Positions 9,468 through 18,922 of a stretch of 64,000 nucleotides of DNA are shown here, in pieces. Numbering within the stretch: the first letter of the stretch is position 1; every line of letters begins with the position of its first letter. Both the position numbers and the translations under genes were made by a program. This stretch comes from Pinus tabuliformis (taxonomy: Eukaryota > Streptophyta > Pinopsida > Pinales > Pinaceae): positions 954,097,705 through 954,161,704 of the forward strand of contig CM062817.1 in the NCBI GenBank assembly GCA_031772625.1. Direction: 5' to 3'. A model generated the notes under the pieces. It saw nothing but the letters and a program-made list of their open reading frames with translations. It was not told where the DNA came from and ran no database searches.

Positions 9468-11297
9468 CTATGGATGCATAGTAACTGGAAGTTTTAACTG
9501 CTTCTTGAGGGCAGCTATGTCATCCTCCTTTTTCTTTATTAGTGCTTTTATTGCCTTAGGATCCTTGGGATTATGTCCCAGCTCAATGATGATTTCTTCC
9601 AAGGACTTTATCATGTTGTCCTTGGCCAGAGAGGATGCCTTTTCCAACTCTAATTGGGCAGATGTATTGTTTAGTGAATTCTGCAATTGTTGAGCTTGTA
9701 TGGCTTTGTCTGCCAAAGTGGAATAGACCATTTCACCGGTTTGCTTGTGCAACTCAACCTGGTCCAAAGGGTGAATGTCTTTGGCAAGAGCCTCCAGATT
9801 TGTTCTAATATAATCGGCAGCTGACTGTGGCTGCTGCACTTTGGGCTTGAAATGACTCAAGATCATTTTTCCTTCCTTGATATCATATGCAGACATCAAT
9901 CTCTGCTGTTTGGCAGGAGTCATTTTGAGGAACTGATCGTAAAGTTGCATTCTTATTGGCTCATTTTGTGCTTTGATGTCCATGAATGGCCTCTTAATAT
10001 CAGAACTTTGTTTGCTTTGTGGCCGTGCTGATGAAATTTCCATACTAGGCTGTTTTCCCAACTGCTGTCCATGAGAACTGGTAGGTGATTCTATCACTGG
10101 GGAAGTTAGTGGGCTGGCTGCCCTTTCACTTCTCGGACTTTCAATGATCTCCTCTATAACTTCCTCTTCAGGTAGAGGATCCACTCTCTGTTTCTTTGCT
10201 TCTGGCTGCTCTGTTGGCCCACTTATGGGTGTGGCCTCTTCCCGGTCCCTTTTTCTGCCCTTCTCCTCATTGAGAGGAGTCTGCAATGCTGGTATCTCTG
10301 GTGCATTGGTCTGGGCAGGAGGAATTTTCCCTTGGCCTTGCTGCTGTGATGATGTTGGCTGATCTGTCATTTCTTGTTGCTCTGAATGCAACACTTCTTT
10401 GCCTTTGGATGTCCCTGTAGGTGGAGTATTTTCTTGGGCAGGTTGTTGTGAAGTTGTAGCAGATGATGTGCCCACTCCAATGTGTTGAGGCAATTTGAAA
10501 GAGACCTGTCCAAAAGAGTCCAGGTCAAGAGTTTTTTCAAGGTTTTTCATTGCCTGCTCCATTTTCTCTTCCTCAGTAATCTGTTCTACCAATGTGCCCT
10601 CTACCCATTCATCTTGATTAGCATATTCTTCTATATCAGGGATTTTACAATGATCATAGCCTGATAGTCTATTTTTTGTCTTTCTATCATGGATAAATCC
10701 ATTTGGGTCATAGGCTACCCACCAAAAACTCCTTTTTAGTTTGAGTTGCTCACCTAATATCTTTTCAGCATCTTTCCACCCTTCCTTTTTGTTAATAACG
10801 AGGGGGCCTAGTTGGTTTCTTAGCCTCAGCTGAGCCTTTTTCTTGGCAGCATAGAAATGAGTCAAATCTGAGCTAATAAATTGCCTAAAGTATTCAAGGG
10901 AAAACAATCTCATAGGTACATATTTTGGCAGCTTGTAGGGGCACAATTCACAACCATAAATCCTGATCTCTATGTGATTTTGGTAAAAGTACCAGTCACC
11001 TATTTTATAGCTTTTGGACAGCTGCAAGATTTTCTGCATTTCAGCTGAGAGTCTGGGAGGGGGACTTCTCATCAGCAGAGATGAGACTGGATATATGAAT
11101 AGATCAATGAACTCACAATAAGTATAAGGAGAATTATGGACTATATGGAAGACTGAGTTCCAAAATATGACAGATCTCCTTTCTCCTTTTGCATCCAATT
11201 TCTTGACAGGGAACTGGAAACTATCTTTTTGATAGTACAAGAACAGATGATATATATATGATGTATACTTGAAAACCCCTTCTCTATTTAGAGTCAT
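9468..11297 (-). CDS. U3-encoded protein of element G, 609 codons, with nuclear-localisation-like motif
   Basis: The largest open frame in the window. Residues 1-250 look globular (words YCEFIDLFIYP, YGCELCPYKLPKY, KRSFWWVAYDP), with several Cys and aromatic residues. About 270-420 is low-complexity Gln/Pro/Ser/Thr. About 345-375 has two basic clusters, KGRKRDRE and EAKKQRVD, spaced like a bipartite nuclear-localisation signal. The remainder is helical and ends in a coiled coil (DDIAALKKQLKL). The N-terminal style recalls putative plant transposon or plant-mobile-domain proteins, but I cannot confirm that. The same frame is recognisable in the other LTR at 23439-25436. Role unknown; a nuclear accessory protein is inference only. 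Confidence 0.65.
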   Translation of the reverse strand: MTLNREGVFKYTSYIYHLFLYYQKDSFQFPVKKLDAKGERRSVIFWNSVFHIVHNSPYTYCEFIDLFIYPVSSLLMRSPPPRLSAEMQKILQLSKSYKIGDWYFYQNHIEIRIYGCELCPYKLPKYVPMRLFSLEYFRQFISSDLTHFYAAKKKAQLRLRNQLGPLVINKKEGWKDAEKILGEQLKLKRSFWWVAYDPNGFIHDRKTKNRLSGYDHCKIPDIEEYANQDEWVEGTLVEQITEEEKMEQAMKNLEKTLDLDSFGQVSFKLPQHIGVGTSSATTSQQPAQENTPPTGTSKGKEVLHSEQQEMTDQPTSSQQQGQGKIPPAQTNAPEIPALQTPLNEEKGRKRDREEATPISGPTEQPEAKKQRVDPLPEEEVIEEIIESPRSERAASPLTSPVIESPTSSHGQQLGKQPSMEISSARPQSKQSSDIKRPFMDIKAQNEPIRMQLYDQFLKMTPAKQQRLMSAYDIKEGKMILSHFKPKVQQPQSAADYIRTNLEALAKDIHPLDQVELHKQTGEMVYSTLADKAIQAQQLQNSLNNTSAQLELEKASSLAKDNMIKSLEEIIIELGHNPKDPKAIKALIKKKEDDIAALKKQLKLPVTMHP

Positions 11298-11440
11298 GAA
11301 TTATTCATGGATTTTGTTGCTAATGTAGGTAGCAAAGTCAAATCCGATAGCAGGTGGGTGTCCTGGAATAAATATAGACATCAGAGCTAGAATGGTTTCA
11401 TCAACATCCTCACTTGTTCTAAAACCCATGACATAGGATA

Positions 11441-11920
11441 TCATGTCAATAATAGTTCTCCCAACTTCATCGAAATAGACCTGGTGAAAAGGAGGTGAGT
11501 CTCTGGGCTCATGAATAACTTGGCAATTCGGCCTATTTCTGCAGAGGATAGTTTGGAGCCTTGGTCCAGCAAATATTTCATTGACAGAGGAGCCAGAGGC
11601 TGATTAGGCTTGAAATGCAACATCTCATTGATTGAGTCAGGAGTGATATAGAACAGGACAGTTCCATTTGGAGACATGACTGCTCTTTGAGCAGGCTCAT
11701 AATTAGCACAACACAAGCGAATTATATCTGGAAATACATTAATTGATGGAAGATCAATCTTGTTCAGGTAGCTGTTTTTAATTTCACAAAATGTTTGCAG
11801 ATGGTCTTTGATACCCATTAAGTCTTGTATTTGGAAGTCCCTATTAGCTAAGGGCAACCATTCTAGCTCCTTGTGAGGTGCATTCAAAGGGGCAATATTC
11901 AGGGCCACTGGAGCCTCCAT
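11441..11920 (-). CDS. U3-encoded protein of element G, 159 codons, upstream frame
   Basis: The first frame of the row in element sense. It starts MEAPVALN and carries the words DLMGIKDHL, FPDIIRLCCANYEPAQR, FYITPDSIN and KPNQPLAPLSM, a helical globular profile. It lies just upstream of the 609-codon frame in the same sense. The matching wording in the other LTR (25533-26008) suggests the two once formed neighbouring parts of one coding region. The style fits plant-transposon-associated proteins of the ORF1 kind placed upstream of gag in Ogre elements; here it is inside the LTR. Fossil. Confidence 0.55.
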   Translation of the reverse strand: MEAPVALNIAPLNAPHKELEWLPLANRDFQIQDLMGIKDHLQTFCEIKNSYLNKIDLPSINVFPDIIRLCCANYEPAQRAVMSPNGTVLFYITPDSINEMLHFKPNQPLAPLSMKYLLDQGSKLSSAEIGRIAKLFMSPETHLLFTRSISMKLGELLLT

Positions 11921-12589
11921 TATACAGTCTTTGGTGATTTTTTAATTTGAAATTTGGGTTTCCACAACAATAGTAGGTAAAACATTAGTTTCTGGGGCTT
12001 TCTGTGGGAATTGCAGGTCGAAATGAGCTTGAGCTTTAGCTAAACGGGTAAATTTGCAGAGGGAGACACATTCTGAGGAATTTCTTGGGAAAAAATGGGC
12101 AGAATAGCGGTTAAAATGCAGAGGTTCGGGGGCAGCACTGTGTTTTTAGTTATGGAACTCTGGTTTTCTGCGAAAAAATGGATAAAACAGGTTGTTTTGT
12201 GGAAATAATGTGAAAAACAGGGATAGTTATGGTATATTTCTCAAGAGCTGTCGACTGGATTTGTACAATTTTTGGTTTCACGGATTTAACTTAGAGAAAA
12301 ACTGGAAATACACAGGGTTCAGAAGCAATTGAGTAAATACCTGCTTTAATGGGCGCTCTGTGCAAAATGCAGGTGGTGGGCCGAGCTTGAAGACTAGTTT
12401 GCAGGTTGGATTTAACTGGGTGGCGGACTGTGCAGTAAAAAAACTATTTTGGTCGAAAATCGCATGAACGCGTCACATAGAACAAGCAAATAGAAATGGA
12501 CAAAAATGAGCTTTTTACGCCAATTTGACAAAAAATTTGGTTTTGGCGCGCTTTGGTTAGGTGATGTTAGCATGACATAATAATTTTGT

Positions 12590-12970
12590 CGTATAGCGGC
12601 GGTACGGAGGCCGACTTGGCAGTGACGTGGCAGACAAGGCGGATGATACAGAGGCAGGGTGGCAGATGACATGTCTGATGACGTGAGGGTGACGAGAGGG
12701 CAACGTCAGCGGGGAGGGGGCATAGGCGATAAGCGGTTTGGGCCCCGCACCGCTTTTGGGCCATAGTGGTATTGGAGGGGGGCCAGCGATCACCCCGGGC
12801 GCCTACCGCGTGTCCTCTGTACGGCAGAAATACCGCCCATCCCCTGGATGCTATCATTTGACATATAAGGGGCTGCGATATGTATGTAGGCCGTTCGATC
12901 TGGGGGATCAGATCCAACGGCTAGTGGCATATAAAATAGACGGAAGGCTATGCCACGGGGTCCCGCCATA
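12590..12970 (-). promoter_or_regulatory. GC-rich block with ACGT-core boxes in U3 of G
   Basis: An otherwise AT-rich LTR has here a GC-rich island with TGACGTGG (12623-12630), TGACGTGA (12679-12686) and ACGTCA (12703-12708), cores bound by plant bZIP factors. TATA-like words occur on the plus strand (TATAAGG 12864-12870, TATAAAAT 12930-12937), pointing away from the reading frames. It lies about 0.7-1 kb upstream of the first U3 frame in element sense. The other LTR keeps the block (about 26620-27005). An internal or bidirectional promoter is possible but unproven. Confidence 0.4.
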
Positions 12971-14213
12971 ATATTTCATCATTTTGCAAGGTTTGTGGGG
13001 TATTACAATGTATTTCAACTTTGGGTTTTACGGGCTGGTTATTTAATCAACCAAATGCTAATTAAATCCCAAGGTTTATGTGTGCGGAGGGGTTATTATA
13101 AGGTTCCAAGTGAACCTATAATTCCCGAAATACTATGGTTTATGGCTATAATTGCCGGGGCGAGGAATATTTAAGTTTTTGGGGGTTTTTATGTATTTTA
13201 TGTAATACGGGAATGGGGGAAAATGTAAGGGTTTATATAATAAAGTCAGTGTGTTAATATGAAAAATATGTTTAAATAAATAAGCGCCAAGTCAAAGGTG
13301 AAAACTTGGGCATAGGGAAATGAAAGGATACCAAGCTATGGAGTTTTGGGAAACTTAGCATAATGGAACAAAAGCATTTTACACAAGAAATGTGGCTTCC
13401 TTTGCTTAAGTAAAAACACAATTTTACTTAATCTTTTTCATGGAATGAAGTGAACTAGGAGCACTGAGCATATATCAATGTCCTTGTGGGAAGGTTAGTA
13501 AATGCTTATTTTTTTTTGGGAAATGAGAAGGGAAATTAGTCATGCTCCACCTGAACTGTAGCCAAACAACTGCCATTGCACTTATGATATTCATGAGAGA
13601 TGAATTACCTCCTATAGACAGCACGACAGCACTGCTAGTCAACCTGCTTCTGCAACCTCCAACTGCCTACCCAGCCTAATACACCTAACATTTTTTCTTC
13701 TCTTTTGATTGGGTGAATTTGGACTAGCAAACCCTTACTCTCTTCTTTTCTTTTAACTACCTTCTATCAAAGTCTGCCCTTGTGTCTTCCAGGGGCATCA
13801 GATTTAGCTATTGAGCACCCTTTCTTCTCTACCTAACTACTGATCTGCTAAGCTTAAACTGTTTGGACAGAGCTTATTCTCTAGTTTTAAAACAAGAAAT
13901 TTACACATGGAGAGGCCAAGATTGAGCTGTTGGGCCATCCATCAAGTGTGACAGAAGTCACTGTTTGCACAATTTGAACTTATTTGACTAGCACACTTTC
14001 TTGGTCTTTTATTTGGGGTTCATTTTCTTTGTTTCTTGACCATTTCATTCTTTTGCCCTTTGATTTTTCTTTTAGGGCATACCCTCTTTTGATTTTTTAA
14101 TTTTTTAATTTTTTGGAAAATATGGAACCTTTGCAGCATGGAAAGGATGATCATATTTGGCATTTCAATAGTCAATCATGAAATATGACACTTATTGGTA
14201 TAGGAACATAACA
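12971..14213 (-). other. AT-rich start of the G LTR, no coding seen
   Basis: Element-sense beginning of U3. Only short chance frames. Near-identical to 27005-28245, including runs of T near 14080-14115 that differ in length between copies. I see no motif to report beyond the terminal TGTTAT read from 14213. Confidence 0.6.
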
Positions 14214-14599
14214 GTGGCTCCACTTGGGGATGTCTTTTCTAGATGAAAAAGCCAAGACAACAGGTCAGATAGCCTTACATTCAACTCTTGCTGTAATCTG
14301 AAATTTCTTTTTGCTGTAAACAAACAAACTGTATCTCTGTAACATATATGCTTTTCCTATAAGCTGGTTTGAACAATTACAACTCTGTATCTGACAGTTT
14401 GTCTGAGTATTTGTCATCATTTTTATAGCTCCCAAGTCTTCTTCCTTAAGTCTTCCAATAGACTCAAAATATCATACAAAAAGTAGCACAATTCCTTGCT
14501 TCTTTTCCTCAAAATTTGCTGCATCTTACTCCCTACCTTATTGCTGTAATAAACTGCAGAAAATAGACATTGTTATGTACAAAATACAGTCCTAATATG
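14214..14599 (-). other. 3' untranslated region and 3' LTR border of G
   Basis: Between integrase and the 3' LTR. The bases next to the LTR read, in element sense, CCCCAAGTGGAGCCAC then TGTTAT. This is not a classic purine run, but element E has nearly the same border (CCCCATTGGAGCCAA then TGTTAG), so it probably serves as the plus-strand primer border. No further frame recognised. Confidence 0.5.
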
Positions 14600-15680
14600 T
14601 TAACAAAGAGGATCAAAATAATGCTTGAGCATCCGCCCATTGACTGGCCCATCCTCTGCTTTTGTACCATCCAAACTTCTCAAAAAGTAAGTGTTGTTTC
14701 CTTGTACAGCCTGAATAGCAAAAGGTCCTTTCCATAGGAAATCAAATTTGCCATGTTTTCCTTTATCTTCCCTTCTGGAATCCCATTTCAGCACTTTGTC
14801 TCCTATGAAAAAATCCTCTGCCTTTGTCCTTTTGTCAAAAATCTTCTTCAGTTTCTCTTGTAGGATCTGAGATCTGTGATACACTTCTTCTCTGGTCTGC
14901 TGTAAATGAATTGTTTGATTGATTCTTCTCTGAATATCATTGGGTTCTGCCTGTATTTCTTGCAGCAATTTTATCACAGGGATTCCCAAGGATGAAGGGA
15001 ATACAACCTCAATACCATAAACCAACTCATAGGGGCTTGTTCCAATAGATCTCTTTGTAGTTAACCTGTCTGCCCACAATGCATTAATAAGCTTTTTGTG
15101 CCAATTTTTCTTGTTTTCCTCCAATACTTTCTTTATGATATTGATTAAGCTTTTGTTGGATGACTCAGCTAGACCATTACCTTGGGGGTAATAGGCTATG
15201 GAGTGGCCCAAGGTAATGTGGTACTTGTGGAAAAAATTGATCATTCTTTTGGATTTAAAGGTAGCAGCATTATCTGTTATAATCTTCTCCGGACAACCAA
15301 ATCTAGATAGGATATTGGTTTCTAGGAATTGCATGATGATTGAGTCATTGGCTTGTCTACAAGGGATGGCTTCTATCCACTTGGTGAAATAATCTGTGGC
15401 AATCAAAATCCACTTATGCTAGCTAGAAGAGGGAGGGTGAATCTCCCCAATGAAGTATAAAGCCCATTGTTGAAATGGTCTTTCAGTGGAAATGGGTTTT
15501 AGGGGTAAAGGTAAAAGCTTTCTCTTGCCTTCAAAGATTTGACATTTATGGCAAGAAACTACAAATTTCTTTACATCAACAAACAGGGAGGGCTAGTAAA
15601 AACCAGCTCTTAGGATTTTATCGGCAGTTGATTTCCAATACAAATGTCCACCACAGTCCCCTGCATGAAATTCTTTAAGC
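14600..15680 (-). pseudogene. Integrase region of G
   Basis: Integrase inserts the reverse-transcribed DNA into the chromosome. The N-terminal zinc-binding part (HAGDCGGH) is followed by the catalytic core with the DDE pattern: ATDYFTKW, TDNAATF and NGLAESSN. After the core come a gypsy-typical ALWADRLTTKRS stretch and a basic C-terminal part with GPFAIQAV. The core frame is 268 codons long. Wording fits the Tat clade of Ty3/gypsy. Part of a broken pol fossil. Confidence 0.85.
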
Positions 15681-17380
15681 ACTTTGTCAGTTTCATCCTT
15701 TGTTAAGCAATTTAGTAAAATCCCTTCATGGTTTTTCCAAAATAAAACATTGTCTACTATACAAAACTTTGAAGCTTTCATTTTCAAGAATCTCTTTTTA
15801 GTTCTGGATAACCCTGGAGGAGCTTGCAGGTTTAACAATACATAAATTATATCAGCATACCAAGGTGATTGTAAGAAGGCTTGATTGATTTGTGGAGTCG
15901 CCATCTCCTGTTCGTTATCCAGTTCATTGATGTCAAGGGCCTGAAAATTGGTTTCAGTCATCAATTTGGCTAATCCTTGTCCTTTTATCAGTTTTGTTGG
16001 CTTAATTTCAATGTCATATTCCAAAATGTTAGCTATCCATTTGCCTCTTTTGCCTTCAATTCCTTCTTGAGTTAGAATGTCTTTGACCACGACATTTGGG
16101 ACATAAGCTATTACATGAGAGTATAGGATATAAACTCTGAAATCCTTGATGGCCTTTACAAGGGAAAAAGCTTGTTTTTCCATGATTTGATATTTGAGTG
16201 GTGCATCTCTAAGTGCTTTGCTGAAGAAAGCAATGGGCTTCTCACATCCTTGATCATCCTTTTGCAATAGGACAACAACAATAGTATGCTCAGATGCAAA
16301 GGAAAAGATTATGAAGTCTCTATCAAACTTTGGGCTTGTGAGGACCAGTGTTTTAGTTAAAGCTATTTTGATTTCCTCAAAGGCTTGTTTAGCTTCTATT
16401 GTCCATTTGACTTTGGAATCTTTCTTCAGCATGTTATTCAACAATCTTATTAGTTCAGCCAAGTTGGGTATGAATCTTCTTAGGAAATTGATCTTTCCTA
16501 GAAAAGCTTGTAGTTCTTTGATGTTCCTTGGGTGAGGCACTTGGAGAATAGCTTGTATTTTGTCTGGGTCAATTCTAATGCCATCTTTCGAGATTATGTG
16601 ACCTAAGAGTTTGCCTTCTTCTAGGCCAAACAATGATTTCTTGGGGTTCAATGATATGCCATATTTTCTGCAAATTAGAAACACTTGTTTGAGATGTTCT
16701 AAATGTCCTTGATATGATTTGGAAAAAGCAGTGAGGTCATCTAGATAGATGACTAAAAAATCATGGATCTCTTTTACAAAGGCTATGTCCATTGCTCGTT
16801 GAAATGTTGCCCCTGCATTTTTAAGTCCAAAAGGCATTTTTACATACTTGAAAGTTCCCCAAGGTGTTGTAAAGGCAGTTTTGTCTTGATCATTCGGGTG
16901 AACTAGGATCTAATTAAATCCTGAAAATCCATCTAATAGTGAGATCCTAGAAGCTCCCATTACCCTTTTTAAAATGTGATCCATCTTGGGTAAGGGGTAA
17001 TGATCGTTAAAAGAGACCTTATTCAGATTTCTTAAGTCAACACACAGTCTTATCTCTCCCATTTTCTTCCTAGTGGGCACTAGATTTGAAATCTATTCTG
17101 AAAATCTAATAGGTGCAACTATTCCAGCTTGGTACATTATTTTGACTTCATTTTCAATGGGAGGAAGGAGGACTGGATTAACCCTTCTAAGTTTTTGTTT
17201 AAAAGGTTTTTGATTTTCTCTTAAAGGTATTGTGTGTTGGATGACAAAAGTATCATAGGACTTGAGGTCTTCATAGCTCCATGCAAAGACATCTTGAAAT
17301 TCTTTAAACAGCTCAATATATTTCAGTTTTTGGGCGGGAGGCAAGGATTTGGACAATTTTACCATCTTAGGATTTTGTGC
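15681..17380 (-). pseudogene. Reverse transcriptase and gypsy RNase H region of G
   Basis: RT copies element RNA to DNA, and RNase H removes the template. In element order there is FQDVFAWSYEDL and a proline-rich RT start near 17200-17093, then MPFGLKNAGATFQ and the catalytic YLDD near 16744, then the connection domain (KELQAFLGKINFL). The gypsy RNase H runs from about 16430 to 15940 (FIIFSFASEHT, KPIAFFSKAL, EKQAFSLVKAI). A spacer leads into integrase. Broken fossil. Confidence 0.85.
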
Positions 17381-17699
17381 AGTTCCTATATTACAGTCCT
17401 CAATTTCTGCGTTTAAAGGCTGCATTTTTGGCTTTCTTGGTATATCATTTGAACAAAAAATATCCTCCAAAGGAGTTAAGCCTGTGGGCAAAAAATTATC
17501 CTTCAACTCAATTACTTCAGATTCTCCCTCAACAATTTCATCAAGGTCCATTTGTTTCAGTTCTTGTAAATTTTTGTTGGTAAAGATTGTTGGATGCAAA
17601 ATGTGATTTGTTGCTTCAGCTGATATATTTTTCTCAATTTTATCTATTTGTTGTTCTTCACAAATGGTGCTTGTGTCTATATTTGTGCTTGAGAATTCC

Positions 17700-18200
17700 T
17701 CTTTCAAAGTCAAGAAATTATTGATTTGTGTGTCATTGTCAAACACCTGCCAATTTTTGATATTATCTGGAACAGCAGGTCTGTGTTTAATTTCAACAGT
17801 GAAGTGGTGGTTGGGCTCGAATGGCAGCTTACAAGTGCTGGCAAATGTTGCCAAACTATGAGATGTAAATTGTGGTTTCTCGGGATTTTGGTTAGCTGAG
17901 ATTCTAAGAAAGTGTTGAGTATTTCAATTGCTGCCCCTCTATAAGCCCTTAGCTTGAGATCGTTTGTAACAAAGTTTCCCTTCATCTGTTGGATAATCAA
18001 ATTTGAGTCCCCTAGAATTGAAATCCTAGTTGCCCCTAGACTTTTAATCAGTTTGAGACAAAGTAAAAGGGCTTCATATTCGGCCATATTGTTTTTACAT
18101 CTAAAATTCAGCCTATATGCATGTCCTTCAGCATGATCATTTTACATATTGTGTATCCAAACCCCTGCCCCTACTCCTAATTTATTCACTGACCCATCAA
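17700..18200 (-). pseudogene. Extra archaeal-type RNase H domain of G, upstream of RT
   Basis: A second RNase H, distinct from the gypsy one near 16430-15940. Visible are the first catalytic Asp in LEFDGSVNK, the Glu in NMAEYEALLLCL, the next Asp in ILGDSNLII, and the helix words VTNDLKLRAYRGAA. This is the additional (aRH) domain reported for Tat/Ogre elements. There I recall it downstream of the gypsy RNase H; here it lies between protease and RT. A spacer of about 120 codons rich in Asp, Asn and Glu follows it and leads into RT. Fossil. Confidence 0.8.
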
Positions 18201-18203
18201 ACT

Positions 18204-18920
18204 CTAAGTACCATAAGATTTCTTGATTGTAACTAGCATCAGGAGTTTTGAAAATTTGCTCAGTGGGAAGATTTGGATTTGTAACACATATGGTTTGGCT
18301 TTTTTGTTTGTTGCATCAATCACTTCAATAATTTTTAGATCTTGAGTAGTGGATTGTTCATTTATGTTTCTTGCTTGTACTGATTCTAGAAACTTGTCAT
18401 CAGTTTTGGGAGACATTTCAGCATTGTATAAGATGAACGAATCCATATCAGAATGCATGGAATAAATGGGGAAATTTTGGGGTTTCTCTTGACTGCTGAC
18501 CACATATTTCATCAATGTTTCCCGGTACAATCTCTTTGGCTGGCCAAAGACTGAAATGGTGGCATAGGACATGTCTAGCTGCAAAGATCCTTGGAGTTTT
18601 TCACCCCAAGATCTAGACAAAAGCATTCCATACTTTGGTGGGATATCAGCTACCACTACATCCATTTAAATAGTCTTGGCAGGGTATTGCACTAGAGATA
18701 CACAAAAATCTTTGATTAGGCCTAGACACCTGACCTGGCTAGAATCAAATTAAAACAAGTCTTTGTATGGCCTTGTGATATCTAGGTCCAATCTTTCCAT
18801 CACAGACTTAGGCATCAGATTATGGGAAGCCCCCGAATCAAACATTGCATTATGTAGTACTTTGTCATGAATGTTTAGGCTTACATAGGATGGAGGGACT
18901 CCTCCATCTACTGTTTTACC
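18204..18920 (-). pseudogene. Protease region of G
   Basis: Aspartic protease that cuts the polyprotein. The active site FDSGASHNLMP lies near 18840-18800, preceded by PPSYVSLNIHDK and followed by the flap-like part and PPKYGMLLSRSW. It sits between gag and the extra RNase H in the element sense. Fossil with breaks. Confidence 0.75.
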
Positions 18921-18922
18921 AT

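Larger units (their letters stand above)
7112..14213 (-). repeat. 3' LTR of element G (7.1 kb, carries reading frames)
   Basis: Direct repeat of 21103-28245. Read on the minus strand the order is: an AT-rich start, a GC-rich block (12590-12970), a row of reading frames (11920-8397), a TATA box (7951-7944), an AATAAA (7870-7863) and the LTR end. The frames therefore sit in U3, which would be about 6.3 kb long. U3 coding is known from mouse mammary tumour virus (sag), but I know of no standard plant element with three U3 frames. The LTR status rests on TG/CA ends, the target duplication and the adjacent primer site. Confidence 0.88.

Noticed and set aside
9106-9693. Plus-strand open frames opposite the U3 coiled-coil gene of G (also 23098-23685)
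   Set aside because: They mirror Ser- and Thr-rich codons of the minus-strand frames, vary with them and have no start context or known wording.
10144-10362. Plus-strand frame opposite the 609-codon protein
   Set aside because: Shadow of the low-complexity middle of the real minus-strand frame.
14212-14232. GTGGCTCCACTTGGGGAT on the plus strand as a second primer-binding site for G, which would make the element plus-strand
   Set aside because: All coding parts of G read on the minus strand and a better site lies at the other LTR. The same border in E shows that it belongs to the 3' side.
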